From assembly GCA_046351135.1 (NCBI GenBank), contig JAXLZA010000005.1, positions 186,001 through 250,000 of the forward strand: 64,000 nucleotides of DNA, in the 5' to 3' direction. Numbering within the stretch: the stretch's first letter is position 1; every line of letters begins with the position of its first letter. Both the position numbers and the translations under genes were made by a program. The notes below the pieces were generated by a model. That model had not been told where the DNA came from. It worked only from the letters and a program-made list of their open reading frames with translations, and searched no databases. Positions 32,897 through 47,095 of this stretch are shown here, piece by piece. The DNA is from UBA4427 sp046351135. GTDB lineage: Bacteria; Myxococcota_A; UBA9160; UBA4427.

Positions 32897-34369
32897 TCAG
32901 CCGGGCTGATTGCCGGGCGTGTTGCGGGACTGGAGCCGGGTCTCGCCCATCAGGAAGCGATCGACGGCTCGGGCCGCCTCCCGCCCTTCCCACTGGGCCC
33001 AGACGACGAGGCTCTGTCCGCGTCGGCAGTCGCCTGCGGCGAAAACCCCAGGCTCCGAGGTCCGGAACTCCGAGAGCCCGGCCTCGACGTTCCCGCGTGG
33101 ATCGAGCTTGAGGCCCATCTGCTCGAGCAATCCGGCTCGATTGGGGCCGAGAAAGCCCAGGGCGAGGAGGACGAGGTCCGCCTTCATCTCGAACTCGCTG
33201 CCCGGGATCTCGGTCATCTTCGGCCCGTCGAACTGCACGCGAACGCCGTGCAGCTTCTCGACCCGCCCGTTGGACCCCGAGAAACGCTTCGTCGTCATCG
33301 CGAAATGGCGCGTGCCCCCTTCGTCGTGGGAGCTCGAGCCCCGGGCGATCATCGGCCACATCGGCCAGGGCGTCGCCGGATTCTTGCCCTTGGGCGGCTC
33401 GTCGAGGAGCTCGATCGACGTGACCGACTTCGCCCCCTGTCGGAGGCTCGTCCCCACGCAATCCGATCCGGTGTCACCGCCGCCGAGGACGATCACGTCC
33501 TTCCCGGTCGCCAGAATGTCGAGCTCCGGGGGCAGCTTGTCACCATGGACTCGCTTGGTCGCCTGGGGCAGGAACTCCATCGCGAAATGGATGCCCTTCA
33601 GATCCCGTCCTTCGACGGGCAGGTCGCGGGGCAGCTCGGCGCCCATGCAGAGCAGGACCGCGTCGAAGTTCTTGCGCAGGTCCGACGGCGTCAGGTCGGC
33701 CCCGACATGAACTCCCGTCTGGAACGACACGCCTTCCTCGCGCATCTGGTCGAGGCGGCGGTCGATGATCCACTTCTCCATCTTGAACTCGGGGATCCCG
33801 TAGCGGAGCAGACCGCCGATCCGATCGTTCTTCTCGAAGACGGTGACGGTGTGGCCGGCCCGGGCGAGCTGCTGTGCGGCCGCGAGCCCCGAGGGCCCCG
33901 ATCCGACCACGGCCACCGACTTGCCCGTGCGCCGCGCGGCGATGACGGGCTTGATCAGCCCGTTCTGCCAGGCGTGGCTCACGATCTTGAATTCGACGTT
34001 CTTGATCGTGACCGGATCGTCGTTGATCCCGAGCACGCAGGCCGCCTCACAGGGCGCGGGGCAGATCGAGCCGGTGAACTCGGGGAAGTTGTTGGTGGAG
34101 TGGAGACGGCCGATCGCCTCTTCCCACTTCCCGCGGTAGACCAGGTCGTTCCAGTCCGGGATCACGTTGCCGAGCGGACAGCCGCCGCGGCCGCTGTTCG
34201 GGTTCGAGCAGAACGGGATGCCGCAGTCCATGCAGCGCGAGGCCTGGGCGGTGATGACGTCGTTCGGGATCTCGTTCATCACCTGCTTGAAGTCGCGGAT
34301 GCGCTCCGCGGTCGGTCGGTAGGTCGCGCCCGTGCGCCTGGTCTCGAGAAATCCGGTCGGCTTCGCCAT
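32897..34369 (-). CDS. gltD: Glutamate synthase small (beta) subunit
   Basis: 490 residues. The N-terminus has the two clusters of cysteines for iron-sulfur binding (RCMDCGIPFCSNPNSGRGGC and FTGSICPAPCEAACVLGIND), then the FAD motif VAVVGSGPSGLAAAQQLARA and the NADPH motif VIVLGGGDTGSDCVGTSLRQ. It passes electrons from NADPH through FAD to the large subunit. gltB ends 68 bases upstream; both are read together. Ends with GVFAAGDCRRGQSLVVWAQ, the usual second FAD-binding segment. Confidence 0.95.
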   Translation of the reverse strand: MAKPTGFLETRRTGATYRPTAERIRDFKQVMNEIPNDVITAQASRCMDCGIPFCSNPNSGRGGCPLGNVIPDWNDLVYRGKWEEAIGRLHSTNNFPEFTGSICPAPCEAACVLGINDDPVTIKNVEFKIVSHAWQNGLIKPVIAARRTGKSVAVVGSGPSGLAAAQQLARAGHTVTVFEKNDRIGGLLRYGIPEFKMEKWIIDRRLDQMREEGVSFQTGVHVGADLTPSDLRKNFDAVLLCMGAELPRDLPVEGRDLKGIHFAMEFLPQATKRVHGDKLPPELDILATGKDVIVLGGGDTGSDCVGTSLRQGAKSVTSIELLDEPPKGKNPATPWPMWPMIARGSSSHDEGGTRHFAMTTKRFSGSNGRVEKLHGVRVQFDGPKMTEIPGSEFEMKADLVLLALGFLGPNRAGLLEQMGLKLDPRGNVEAGLSEFRTSEPGVFAAGDCRRGQSLVVWAQWEGREAARAVDRFLMGETRLQSRNTPGNQPG

Positions 34370-34437
34370 CGATGATCTGCCTCAGAGCGACGAGCCCGGG
34401 CGCGGATTCGCGCCCGGGTCGCATTTCGATTCGGGTT

Positions 34438-38940
<4,503 letters not shown>

Positions 38941-39325
38941 GCGCGTATCCGGCTTTCCTGACGTGCTCGACCCGGTTCGTCGGCGCCCCACCAGGGGTCG
39001 TCTCGGAGCCGTCGTCGGCGAAGGTCTGCCGCGATCTCGCGATGCGTAGCGTGCCTCGAACGAGCGCCCTCGAAGGGACGCGCGCACGTCCCCACTCGGG
39101 CGAAGAACGCCTGCGTGGGGGGTGCAGGGACGGACGAGCCGTCTCGATCGAAGCGACGCGGCCGGGTCCTCTCGGCCCTGCCCGGGGCTTCGTCCGGGTC
39201 CCCCTGGTCGCCGATCGTCTCCGATCGGCCGGTCGCGGGATCCCGGCGCAAGTCCAGGCAGCCTGTCGAGAATCGCCCTACGGACCGCTAAGTCGCCGCA
39301 GGTTCAACGTTTTTTCGAACTAGCG
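38941..39325 (-). other. Long 5' leader of gltB, no gene seen
   Basis: If the promoter at 39326-39354 drives gltB, its mRNA has a leader of roughly 375-380 bases. A stem CCGATCG-GAGA-CGATCGG with a GNRA loop occurs in it, near 39215-39235, and several other GC-rich pairings are possible. The short open frames here have no recognisable protein. I could not match it to a known riboswitch. Confidence 0.4.
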
Positions 39326-39354
39326 ACCCTAAACCACGGAGCTGCGGGTGTCAA
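39326..39354 (-). promoter_or_regulatory. Strong sigma70-type promoter upstream of gltB
   Basis: A perfect TTGACA (39349-39354) and TAGGGT (39326-39331) on the minus strand are 17 bases apart. It points to gltB and lies about 50 bases after the stop of the glycerophosphodiesterase gene. Confidence 0.6.
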
Positions 39355-39401
39355 CCAGCGGTGATGCAGCAAGCGGTGGCAACTCCGCGGCGCGACGCGC
39401 G

Positions 39402-40136
39402 CTAGCGCGAGTCGACGAGGCTGCGGAGCTGGTCCGGAAAGTTGGTGATGATGCCGTCGACCCCGCAGTCGAGGAGCCGGATCATCTCGCTGCGCTCGTT
39501 GGCGGTGTACGGATAGACGCGCAGGCCCGCCCCGTGGGCGGCCTCGACGAAGCCAGGGTCCACGAGCGAGACATGCGGATTCACCGCCTCCGCACCGACG
39601 CGCGCCGCCCGCTCGAGGACCCGCGCCGGCTTGCGTGCCGAAACCAGCACGGCGATCCGCGCCATCGGGCAAGCTCGGCGCACCCGCTCGAGCACCGGAT
39701 CCTCGAAGCACGAGAAGAGCATCCGCGGCAGCAGCCCCCGCTCCTCGACCGCCGCGAGAACACGCGCCTCGATCCCCTCGTAGGGCCCCGACTCGCCGAC
39801 CTTGAGCTCGAGGTTCCACTCGATTCGATTGCCAAAGCGAGCGAGCAGGTCGAGCAGGCTCGGGATCCGCTCGACCGGTCCCTTCCCGAGCCCGGCGTCG
39901 AGGCCGGACAGCTCCGCCGCCGTGCGGTCGCGGATCTCGCCCTTTCCGCCCAGGCGCGCCAGCGACGCGTCGTGATGGATCACGACGACCCCGTCCCGCG
40001 TCAGGTGGAGGTCGGTCTCGATCATGTCGGCGCGCATCTCGATCGCGCGCTCGAAGGCGCCGAGGGTGTTCTCGGGGCGCTCGCCCGACGCGCCGCGGTG
40101 GGCGATCACGAGGGGCACCTTCTTCTCCCAGGTCAC
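39402..40136 (-). CDS. Glycerophosphodiester phosphodiesterase, cytoplasmic type
   Basis: 244 residues, GDPD/TIM-barrel family that splits glycerophosphodiesters into an alcohol and glycerol 3-phosphate. The signature is LVIAHRGASGERPENTLGAF, then MIETDLHLTRDGVVVIHHD with the metal-binding Glu-Asp and catalytic His pair, and the C-terminal YPYTANERSEMIRLLDCGVD, GIITNFPD. No signal peptide, so cytoplasmic like UgpQ. The GTG start overlaps the glpK stop (GTGA). Coupling to glycerol kinase suggests joint supply of glycerol 3-phosphate from lipid breakdown. Confidence 0.92.
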   Translation of the reverse strand: MTWEKKVPLVIAHRGASGERPENTLGAFERAIEMRADMIETDLHLTRDGVVVIHHDASLARLGGKGEIRDRTAAELSGLDAGLGKGPVERIPSLLDLLARFGNRIEWNLELKVGESGPYEGIEARVLAAVEERGLLPRMLFSCFEDPVLERVRRACPMARIAVLVSARKPARVLERAARVGAEAVNPHVSLVDPGFVEAAHGAGLRVYPYTANERSEMIRLLDCGVDGIITNFPDQLRSLVDSR

Positions 40137-41632
40137 GATCCGCCCTCCATCCAGCCCCGGGCCCGCTCGACGGCCCGAAGCCACGTCGCATGGCGCGACT
40201 CCCGTTCGTCGGCGCTCATCTGCGGCTCGAAGCGGCGCGGTGCCCCGAGCCGGCGGTCGAGCTCGGAGCGGTCCGCGACGAGCCCGGCGCCGAAGCCGGC
40301 CAGGGCGGCCGCGCCCATCGCGGTCGCCTCGAGCAGGAGCGGCCGCTCGACCGGGATGCCGAGGATGTCGGCCTGGAACTGCATCAGGAAGTCGTTCTCG
40401 CAGGCGCCCCCGTCGACCCGCAGCACGGCCGGCGAGATCCCCGAATCCAGCGCCATCGCCTGCATGACGTCGCGGGTCTGGAAGCCGATCGCCTCGAGGG
40501 TCGCCCGGGTGACGTGGGCGCGGGTCGTGCCGCGGGTGATGCCGACGATCGTCCCGCGGGCCTGCTCGTCCCAGAACGGCGCCCCGAGGCCGACGAAGGC
40601 GGGCACGACGTAGACGCCCCCGCTGTCCGGCACGCTCGTCGCGAGCGCCTCCGTCTCCCGCGCATGGGCGACGAAGCCCATCCCGTCCCGCAGCCACTGC
40701 ACCGCCGAGCCCGCCACGAAGATCGATCCCTCGAGCGCGTACTCGAGGCGCCCGGCCCGCCGCCACGCGACGGTCGTGACGAGGCCCGCCTGGGAGCGCG
40801 GCGCTTCCCGGCCCGTGTTCATCAGCAGGAAGCAGCCGGTGCCGTAGGTGTTCTTCGCCTGGCCGGGGGCGAGGCAGCCCTGGCCGAAGAGGGCCGACTG
40901 CTGATCCCCCGCGACCCCCGTGATCGGGATCGCGTGGCCCAGCCACGCGGGGTCGGTCTCGCCGAAGCTTCCGACCGAGTCGCGCACCTCGGGCAGCATC
41001 GCGCGCGGGATCCGCAGCGCCCGCAGGAGCGTGTCGTCCCAGTCGCCGGTGTGGATGTTGAAGAGCAGCGTCCGGGAGGCGTTCGAGGGCTCGGTTGCGA
41101 AGACGCGGCCGCCGGTCAGGCGGTGGATCAGCCAGGTGTCGATCGTCCCGAAGCAGAGCTCGCCCGCCTCGGCGCGGGCCTGGGCGCCGGGGACGGCGTC
41201 GAGGATGAAGCGGATCTTGGTCCCCGAGAAGTAGGCGTCGATACGGAGCCCCGTCCGCGCGCGGACCTCCTCCTCGAGGCCCTCGGCGCGCAGCGCCTCG
41301 CAGATCGGGACCGTCTGGCGCGACTGCCAGACGATGGCGGGATGGATCGGGACGCCGGTGCGGCGATCCCAGACGATGGTCGTCTCGCGCTGGTTCGTGA
41401 TGCCGATCGCGGCGACGTCCTGGCCCTGGAGACCGGCGCGGGCGAGCGCACCGCGGGCGGCACGGAGCTGGGTGTCCCAGATCTCCTGGGGATCGTGCTC
41501 GACCCAGCCGGGCTTCGGGAAGGATTGCCGGAACTCGAGCTGCTCGAGGCCGCGGATCGAGAACTGGCGATCGAAGAGCAGCGCCCGCGACGAGGTCGTG
41601 CCCTGGTCGAGTGCGAGAATGGTGTCCGCCAA
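40133..41632 (-). CDS. glpK: Glycerol kinase
   Basis: 499 residues, FGGY kinase. Phosphate loop ILALDQGTTSSRALLFD, substrate strand ITNQRETTIVWDRRTG, VAGDQQSALFGQ, NTYGTGCFLLMNTG and the C-terminal DGGACENDFLMQFQAD are in family order. It phosphorylates glycerol to glycerol 3-phosphate. The start is TTG at 41632, immediately before the conserved ADTILALDQG, with a G-rich stretch upstream. It lies 31 bases after ftsY. No glycerol facilitator or glycerol 3-phosphate dehydrogenase gene is visible next to it. Confidence 0.95.
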   Translation of the reverse strand: MADTILALDQGTTSSRALLFDRQFSIRGLEQLEFRQSFPKPGWVEHDPQEIWDTQLRAARGALARAGLQGQDVAAIGITNQRETTIVWDRRTGVPIHPAIVWQSRQTVPICEALRAEGLEEEVRARTGLRIDAYFSGTKIRFILDAVPGAQARAEAGELCFGTIDTWLIHRLTGGRVFATEPSNASRTLLFNIHTGDWDDTLLRALRIPRAMLPEVRDSVGSFGETDPAWLGHAIPITGVAGDQQSALFGQGCLAPGQAKNTYGTGCFLLMNTGREAPRSQAGLVTTVAWRRAGRLEYALEGSIFVAGSAVQWLRDGMGFVAHARETEALATSVPDSGGVYVVPAFVGLGAPFWDEQARGTIVGITRGTTRAHVTRATLEAIGFQTRDVMQAMALDSGISPAVLRVDGGACENDFLMQFQADILGIPVERPLLLEATAMGAAALAGFGAGLVADRSELDRRLGAPRRFEPQMSADERESRHATWLRAVERARGWMEGGS

Positions 41633-41663
41633 GCCTGCCCCCCGGCGCCGGACGCTCGCGCCT

Positions 41664-42980
41664 TCAGTCGCCTTCCGCGAAGAGCGCCTCGACGAACTCC
41701 CGGGCCTCGAAGACCCGCAAATCGTCCACCGACTCGCCCACCCCCACGAACCGCACCGGAATCCCGAACTGATCCGCGAGGCCGACGATGACCCCGCCCT
41801 TGGCCGTGCCGTCGAGCTTGGTCAGGACGAGCCCGGTCACCTTCGCGACCTCGGTGAAGAGCCGCGCCTGTGAGAGGGCGTTCTGACCCGTATTGGCATC
41901 GAGAACGAGGAGCGTCTCGTGGGGCGCACCGGGCACGTCGCGGCCGATCACGCGGGCGATCTTGCCGAGCTCCTCCATCAGGGGCTTCTTCGTCTGGAGC
42001 CGGCCCGCCGTATCGATGATCGCGACGTCGACGCCGCGGGCGACGGCGGCCTTGACCGTGTCGAAGGCGACCGAGGCCGGGTCCCCGCCTGCCTCGCCGG
42101 CGATGACGTCGCAGCCGACCCGCTGGCCCCAGACCTGGAGCTGCTCGATCGCCGCCGCACGAAACGTATCACCGGCCCCGAGCAGGACCGAGCGGCCGAG
42201 GGCGCGGTGCTTCGCGGCGAGCTTCCCGATCGTCGTCGTCTTGCCGGCGCCGTTCACGCCGAGGACCAGGATGACGTGGGGCTTGCTGGCCAGCGCGAAC
42301 GGCTCGCCCGCCGGCTCGACGCTCTCGAGCTTCTCGGCCATCGCCTGCTTGAGCAGCCCGCGCACCGCCGCCCCATCGGCTCCCTGCCCCTCGCGCCGCA
42401 CGCGGTCGAGCAGCGACTGCGCCGTGGCGACCCCGAGATCCGCGGTCAACAGCAGCTCCTCGAGCTCGTCGAGCAGCGCGGGATCGACGGTGCGACCGCC
42501 GAGCAGCCCCGACAGCCGCCCCGCCAGCGCGTCCCGCGTCCGGCGCAGGCGCTCGCCGAGACCGATGCGCGGCGCCGCCGCCGGCTCCGCGACCACCGGT
42601 TGCGGGACCGGAGCGAGCTCGGGCGCGGACACGACCGCGGGCTCCGGCGGGCGCGGCAGCGGGGGCTCGGGCGCGCGCTCCGATTCGCGAGCGGCCATCG
42701 GCTCGGGCACCGGTTGCGCCGCCCGCTCGACGACGGACTCGGGCGTCGGCTCGGGAACGACGACCGGCGCGGGCTGCTGCGGCACGACGACCGTCGGCGC
42801 AGCGGCGATCGGAGCCTCTGCAGCCGGAGCCGGCGAGACCTTCGGCGGCAGGGCGGCCCGGGCGCGGGCCCGGCGCCGGCGTGCGAGCACGACCGACACG
42901 ATGGCGGCGGCGGCCACCGCCAGCCACCCGAACGGGCCGGCACCGAAGAGGCCGAGAATCTCGATGACGATCGTGTCCAT
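41664..42980 (-). CDS. ftsY: Signal recognition particle receptor FtsY
   Basis: 438 residues. An N-terminal hydrophobic segment (residues about 18-33) could anchor it to the membrane. A Pro/Ala/Val-rich acidic A domain of about 100 residues is followed by the N domain and the SRP GTPase: G1 GVNGAGKTTTIGKLA, the DTFRAAAIEQL insertion box, G3 DTAGRLQTKKPLMEEL, G4 TKLDGTAKGG, and the closing IPVRFVGVGESVDDLRVF. It receives ribosome-SRP complexes for cotranslational membrane insertion. It starts 28 bases after the smc stop. Confidence 0.95.
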   Translation of the reverse strand: MDTIVIEILGLFGAGPFGWLAVAAAAIVSVVLARRRRARARAALPPKVSPAPAAEAPIAAAPTVVVPQQPAPVVVPEPTPESVVERAAQPVPEPMAARESERAPEPPLPRPPEPAVVSAPELAPVPQPVVAEPAAAPRIGLGERLRRTRDALAGRLSGLLGGRTVDPALLDELEELLLTADLGVATAQSLLDRVRREGQGADGAAVRGLLKQAMAEKLESVEPAGEPFALASKPHVILVLGVNGAGKTTTIGKLAAKHRALGRSVLLGAGDTFRAAAIEQLQVWGQRVGCDVIAGEAGGDPASVAFDTVKAAVARGVDVAIIDTAGRLQTKKPLMEELGKIARVIGRDVPGAPHETLLVLDANTGQNALSQARLFTEVAKVTGLVLTKLDGTAKGGVIVGLADQFGIPVRFVGVGESVDDLRVFEAREFVEALFAEGD

Positions 42981-43008
42981 GGCGCGCGGAGCTTACCAGC
43001 CGGCCCCG

Positions 43009-46000
43009 CTAGCGCAGCACCACCGAGACCAGCTTCGAGACGCCCCTCTGCTCCATCGTCACCCCGTAGAGCATGTCGGCGACCTCGATCGTGCGCTTGT
43101 TGTGGGTGATGACGAGGAACTGGCTCTGGGTCGACATCTCGGTGATCAGCTGGTTGAAGCGGCCGACGTTGGCGTCGTCGAGGGCGGCATCGACCTCGTC
43201 GAGCAGGAAGAACGGCGACGGCCGGACCTGGAACACCGCGACCAGCAGCGCCAGCGCCGTCATCGTCTTCTCGCCACCCGAGAGCAGGTTCACGTTCTGG
43301 AGCCGCTTGCCCGGGGGCATCGCCATGATGTCGACGCCGGCCTCGAGCACGTCCTCGGAGTCGGTCAGCTCGAGGCTCGCCTTGCCGCCGCCGAAGAGGC
43401 GCGGGAAGTTCTCGGAGAAGTGCTTCGAGACGAGGTCGAAGGTCTCGCGGAAGCGCTGGCGGCTCGTGCGGTTGATGCGCGCGATCGCCTCCCGCAGGCT
43501 CGCGATCGTCCCCTCGAGATCGTCCTTCTGCTCGGTCAGGAAGCGCTGGCGCTCGGAGAGCTCCTCGTGCTCCTCGATCGCGCCGAGGTTGACGTCGCCG
43601 AGGGCGTGGAGTGCCTTGCGGACCTTCTCGGCCTCGCGCTGGCGCGCCTCGGTCGGGAGCATCGCGAGCTCGATGTTGCGCCGCGCCTCGCGCAGGGCCG
43701 ACACCGGGCTCGCCGCCGCCTCGGCCTCGTCGTCGTCGTCGCCCGACACGGATCCGACGCCCTCTCCCGTCGCACCCTCCTCCGCCACCAGCGCCGCCTC
43801 GGCTTCGCTCGCCGTCGCGGCCCCCTCGGTCTCCGACGCCGAGCCGTCGCCCACCAGCTCCGCGAGGCTCGGCAGCCGCCAGGCTTCGATCTCGACGTTC
43901 CAGCGCTCGCGCACCGTCCCCGCCTGATGATCGAGGCGCATGCGCGCCTCGGAGAGCTTGAGCTCCGCCTGCCCTGCCCGCTCGCGCGTGTCCGCGAGCT
44001 CGCTGCGCAGATTCCGCAGCGTCTCCTCGATCCGCGCGACCTCCGCGGACGCGTCCTCGAAGCGCTGGCGCAGCGCGTCGCTCTCCGCCCGGGCGGTCTC
44101 CTCGGCCTCGAGCTGGGCCGCGAGCCCCGCCTCGGAGGCCTCGATCTCGACCTGGAGCGCCTCGCGCCGGACGCGGGCGTTCTCGATCTCCTGATGTCGG
44201 CGCTCGATCCAGCCGCGGGTTTCGCGCTCGGACTGCTCGGCGCGGGTTGCGGTCTCCCGCAGTCGGAGCCGATGGTCGTCACGGGCCCGGTAGGCGACGC
44301 GCAGCTCGGCGACCCGGCTCTCGCAGCGCGAGAGCTCGCGACCCGCGGAGCTGATCTGCAGCCCGAGGGCGTCGACCGCGCGCTGGCTCGCGTCGCGCTC
44401 GCTGCGCCGATCGGCGAGCTGCTGCGTCACGCGGACGATCTCGTCGCCGACGCTCTCCTGCTCGGTGAGCAGGTCGCTGCGCTCGGCGACCCGCGACTGC
44501 TGCGCCTCGCCGATGCGCTTCACGCGCTCGGTCGATCGCTCGAGGTTCTTCTCGTGGTTCGCGACCGCGAGGGCCGCCGTGTGGTGGCGGTTGCGGAGGT
44601 TCTCGAGCTCTTCGCTGGCCCGGGCGAGCGCGGCCTCGGCGTCGCGATTCGCGGTGCGCGCGAGCTCGGCCTCGTGGTCGAGATGCTCGACCTGGGCCGC
44701 GAGCTCGCGGACCTCGCGGGCGCGGGTCAGCATGCCCGACGCCGACGACTCGCCGCCGCCCTGGACGACGCCGTCCGGTGTCGCGAGATCGCCGCCTCGG
44801 GTCACGAAGGTCGCCGGCAGGCGCTCGGCGCCGAAATGCCCGAAGACCTCCTCGAGGCTGCCGACGAGATAGACGTCGCCGAGCAGGCGGCGCGCGACTT
44901 CCTCGACGCCCGCCCGCGGTCGGACCCGCGCGAGCAGCGGCTCGCCATAGGGCACGATCCCCGACGAAAGTCCGCCCGGCGCCCCCTGGATCAGGAACAC
45001 CCCGCGCCCTGCCCCGTCGCGGCGAAGCGTCTCGAGCGCCTGGATCGCGCCGCCCGACGCCTCGATCACGATCGCCTCGGCCCGCTCGGAGAGCACCGCC
45101 TCGACCGCCCGCTCGACTTCGGCATCCGCCTCGATCAGCTCGCGCACGAGCCCGCGGACCCCGAGCGCCTCGACCGTCTCGGCTCCCGCCGCCAGCAGAT
45201 GCCGCGCCCCGGCGCCGATGTCCTGGCGCCCCTCGACGACCTCGCGCAGCGAGTCGTAGCGGGCCCGCGTGATCTGGGCCGAGCGCGCCGCCACCTGGTC
45301 GGCCTCGACGGCGGCGCGGTGGGCCAGCTTGGAGGCCTCCTGATGCCGCATCGCGGCGAGCAGCTGCTCCTGGAACTGGTCGCGCGAGGCCAGCAGGTTG
45401 CGCAGCCCCTCCTCGAGGCTCGACTGCTCGCGGCCGGCCTCGGTCGCCTGGGTCTGCTGCGCTTCGACGTCGGCATCGACGCCGCGCAGGCGGAGATCGA
45501 TCGCCGCCTGGCGGTCACGCAGGCTCGCGATGCGGTCTTCGAGGCGCGCGACGGCGGTCAGGACCTGGACGTGGGCCGTGTTCTTCTGGTTGCGCTCGGA
45601 TTCGAGGGTCCGCAGGGCCTCCTGCGCGGTCTTGACCTCGCGCTCGGCCGCCTCGATCGCCTCCTTCTCCTGGGCGAGGCCGCTCTCGAGCTGCTCGAGC
45701 TCGGCGCGGGCCGTGCGGGCTTCGTTCTCGGCGACCTGGAGCTGCTCGGCGAGCTGGGCGAGCTCGCCGCGGCGCGCCTCGCTCGACTCCTCGAGGCTGT
45801 CGCGCTCGCGGCGCGCGAACTCGATGCGGCTCTCGAGGTTCTTGATCTCGCCGCGGATCGCGAAGAGCCGCTCGGCCCCGGCGGTGACGGCCTTCTCGGC
45901 CTCGGTCAGGGTGATGCGCTGCTGCTGCGCCGCGAGCTCGCGCTCGGCGAGCTGGGTCTCGGCGACCAGCGTCTGCTCTCGCAGGGCCTCGAGGGAAGCG

Positions 46001-46743
46001 GACTCGTCGCGCACCTGCTCCTGCAGCCGCGCGCGCTCGTCGGCGGCGAGGGAGAGCTCGAGGATGCGCTGGGTCTCGTGGAGGCGCTTGTAGCGGGCCG
46101 CCTTCTTCGCCTGGCGCTCGAGGGTTCCGATCTGGCGCTTGATCTCGCCGAGCACGTCGTTCACGCGAACGAGGTTCTGCTCGGTCGACTTCATCTTGCC
46201 CTCGGCTTCGCGCCGACGGGCCTTGTACTTGCCGATCCCGGCCGCCTCTTCGATGAGGCCGCGGCGATCCTCGGGCTTGGCGGAGACGATCTCGGCGACC
46301 TTGCCCTGCTCGACGATCGTGTAGCCGCGCAGGCCGATGCCGGTATCGCGGAAGAAGTCGTGGACGTCCTTCAGCCGCGCGGGCTGCTTGTTCATCAGGT
46401 ATTCGGATTCGCCCGAGCGATAGAGCCGGCGCGCGATCTCGATCTCGCTGTAGGCAGCGTAGGCGGGGGGCGCCTGGCCGTCGGCGTTGTCGAAGGTCAG
46501 CGCGACCTCGGCCATGCCGATCGGCGGGCGGTTCTCCGAGCCCGCGAAGATGACGTCGTCCATCCCCTTGCCGCGCAGCTTGCGCGCGGACTGCTCGCCC
46601 ATCACCCACTTGATGGCGTCGACGACGTTCGACTTGCCGCAGCCGTTCGGACCGACGACGCAGGTCATGCCCGCGTCGAAGCTGAAGACCGTGCGGTCGA
46701 CGAAGGACTTGAACCCGTGGAGCTGCAGACTCTTGATGCGCAA
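43009..46743 (-). CDS. smc: Chromosome segregation protein SMC
   Basis: 1244 residues. Walker A at residues 31-38 (GPNGCGKS), long coiled coil, hinge around residues 520-640 (VRGLVRELIEADAEVERAVE then LSERAEAIVIEA), second coil, then signature LLSGGEKTMTALALL and Walker B FFLLDEVDAALDD. It condenses and segregates the chromosome together with ScpA/ScpB. The start is TTG at 46743 directly before the universal RIKSLQLHGFKSF. An acidic Ala/Glu/Asp-rich stretch of about 50 residues near 960-1010 (with DDDD) interrupts the second coil close to the head. First of the smc-ftsY-glpK-GDPD series. Confidence 0.95.
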   Translation of the reverse strand: MRIKSLQLHGFKSFVDRTVFSFDAGMTCVVGPNGCGKSNVVDAIKWVMGEQSARKLRGKGMDDVIFAGSENRPPIGMAEVALTFDNADGQAPPAYAAYSEIEIARRLYRSGESEYLMNKQPARLKDVHDFFRDTGIGLRGYTIVEQGKVAEIVSAKPEDRRGLIEEAAGIGKYKARRREAEGKMKSTEQNLVRVNDVLGEIKRQIGTLERQAKKAARYKRLHETQRILELSLAADERARLQEQVRDESASLEALREQTLVAETQLAERELAAQQQRITLTEAEKAVTAGAERLFAIRGEIKNLESRIEFARRERDSLEESSEARRGELAQLAEQLQVAENEARTARAELEQLESGLAQEKEAIEAAEREVKTAQEALRTLESERNQKNTAHVQVLTAVARLEDRIASLRDRQAAIDLRLRGVDADVEAQQTQATEAGREQSSLEEGLRNLLASRDQFQEQLLAAMRHQEASKLAHRAAVEADQVAARSAQITRARYDSLREVVEGRQDIGAGARHLLAAGAETVEALGVRGLVRELIEADAEVERAVEAVLSERAEAIVIEASGGAIQALETLRRDGAGRGVFLIQGAPGGLSSGIVPYGEPLLARVRPRAGVEEVARRLLGDVYLVGSLEEVFGHFGAERLPATFVTRGGDLATPDGVVQGGGESSASGMLTRAREVRELAAQVEHLDHEAELARTANRDAEAALARASEELENLRNRHHTAALAVANHEKNLERSTERVKRIGEAQQSRVAERSDLLTEQESVGDEIVRVTQQLADRRSERDASQRAVDALGLQISSAGRELSRCESRVAELRVAYRARDDHRLRLRETATRAEQSERETRGWIERRHQEIENARVRREALQVEIEASEAGLAAQLEAEETARAESDALRQRFEDASAEVARIEETLRNLRSELADTRERAGQAELKLSEARMRLDHQAGTVRERWNVEIEAWRLPSLAELVGDGSASETEGAATASEAEAALVAEEGATGEGVGSVSGDDDDEAEAAASPVSALREARRNIELAMLPTEARQREAEKVRKALHALGDVNLGAIEEHEELSERQRFLTEQKDDLEGTIASLREAIARINRTSRQRFRETFDLVSKHFSENFPRLFGGGKASLELTDSEDVLEAGVDIMAMPPGKRLQNVNLLSGGEKTMTALALLVAVFQVRPSPFFLLDEVDAALDDANVGRFNQLITEMSTQSQFLVITHNKRTIEVADMLYGVTMEQRGVSKLVSVVLR

Positions 46744-47095
46744 GCGATCCCTCGATCGAACGTCCAGCGGTCGGATCGGGGCTTGCCTCGACGGGCCCGG
46801 CCCGGCTCGGGGGTCCTACGACCTTCGAGCTCGGAGCGGATCCGAGGGTTCCCCAAGCGATGACCGTGGCGCGGCTAATACCCCGCGATTCTAGGCGAAC
46901 CCGCCCGGAATCGGATCACACCAGCCAGGTTTCGAGACGGATCCGAGCCAATCTGGTCCAGTCCGTCTTCAGTCTCGAGCGGGGATCTCGCGGGTCGACG
47001 AGGGCTTGGCTCGACGACCCCATGGAAGGTTCAGGGGGTAGGAAGTTGGTACCACGAAGGCCCCGTCCTGCCAAGCAGAAATGGCCTCGGCCGGG
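46744..47095. other. Gap between smc and the aldehyde dehydrogenase gene
   Basis: About 350 bases without a gene. A TAGAAT on the minus strand (46888-46893) could be the smc -10 box, but no good -35 sits at the right distance. No clear hairpin terminator for the dehydrogenase was found. Confidence 0.35.

Noticed and set aside
41893..46863. A nearly 5-kb open frame on the plus strand opposite smc and ftsY
   Set aside because: Biased, repetitive composition without domains; caused by codon bias of the real minus-strand genes.
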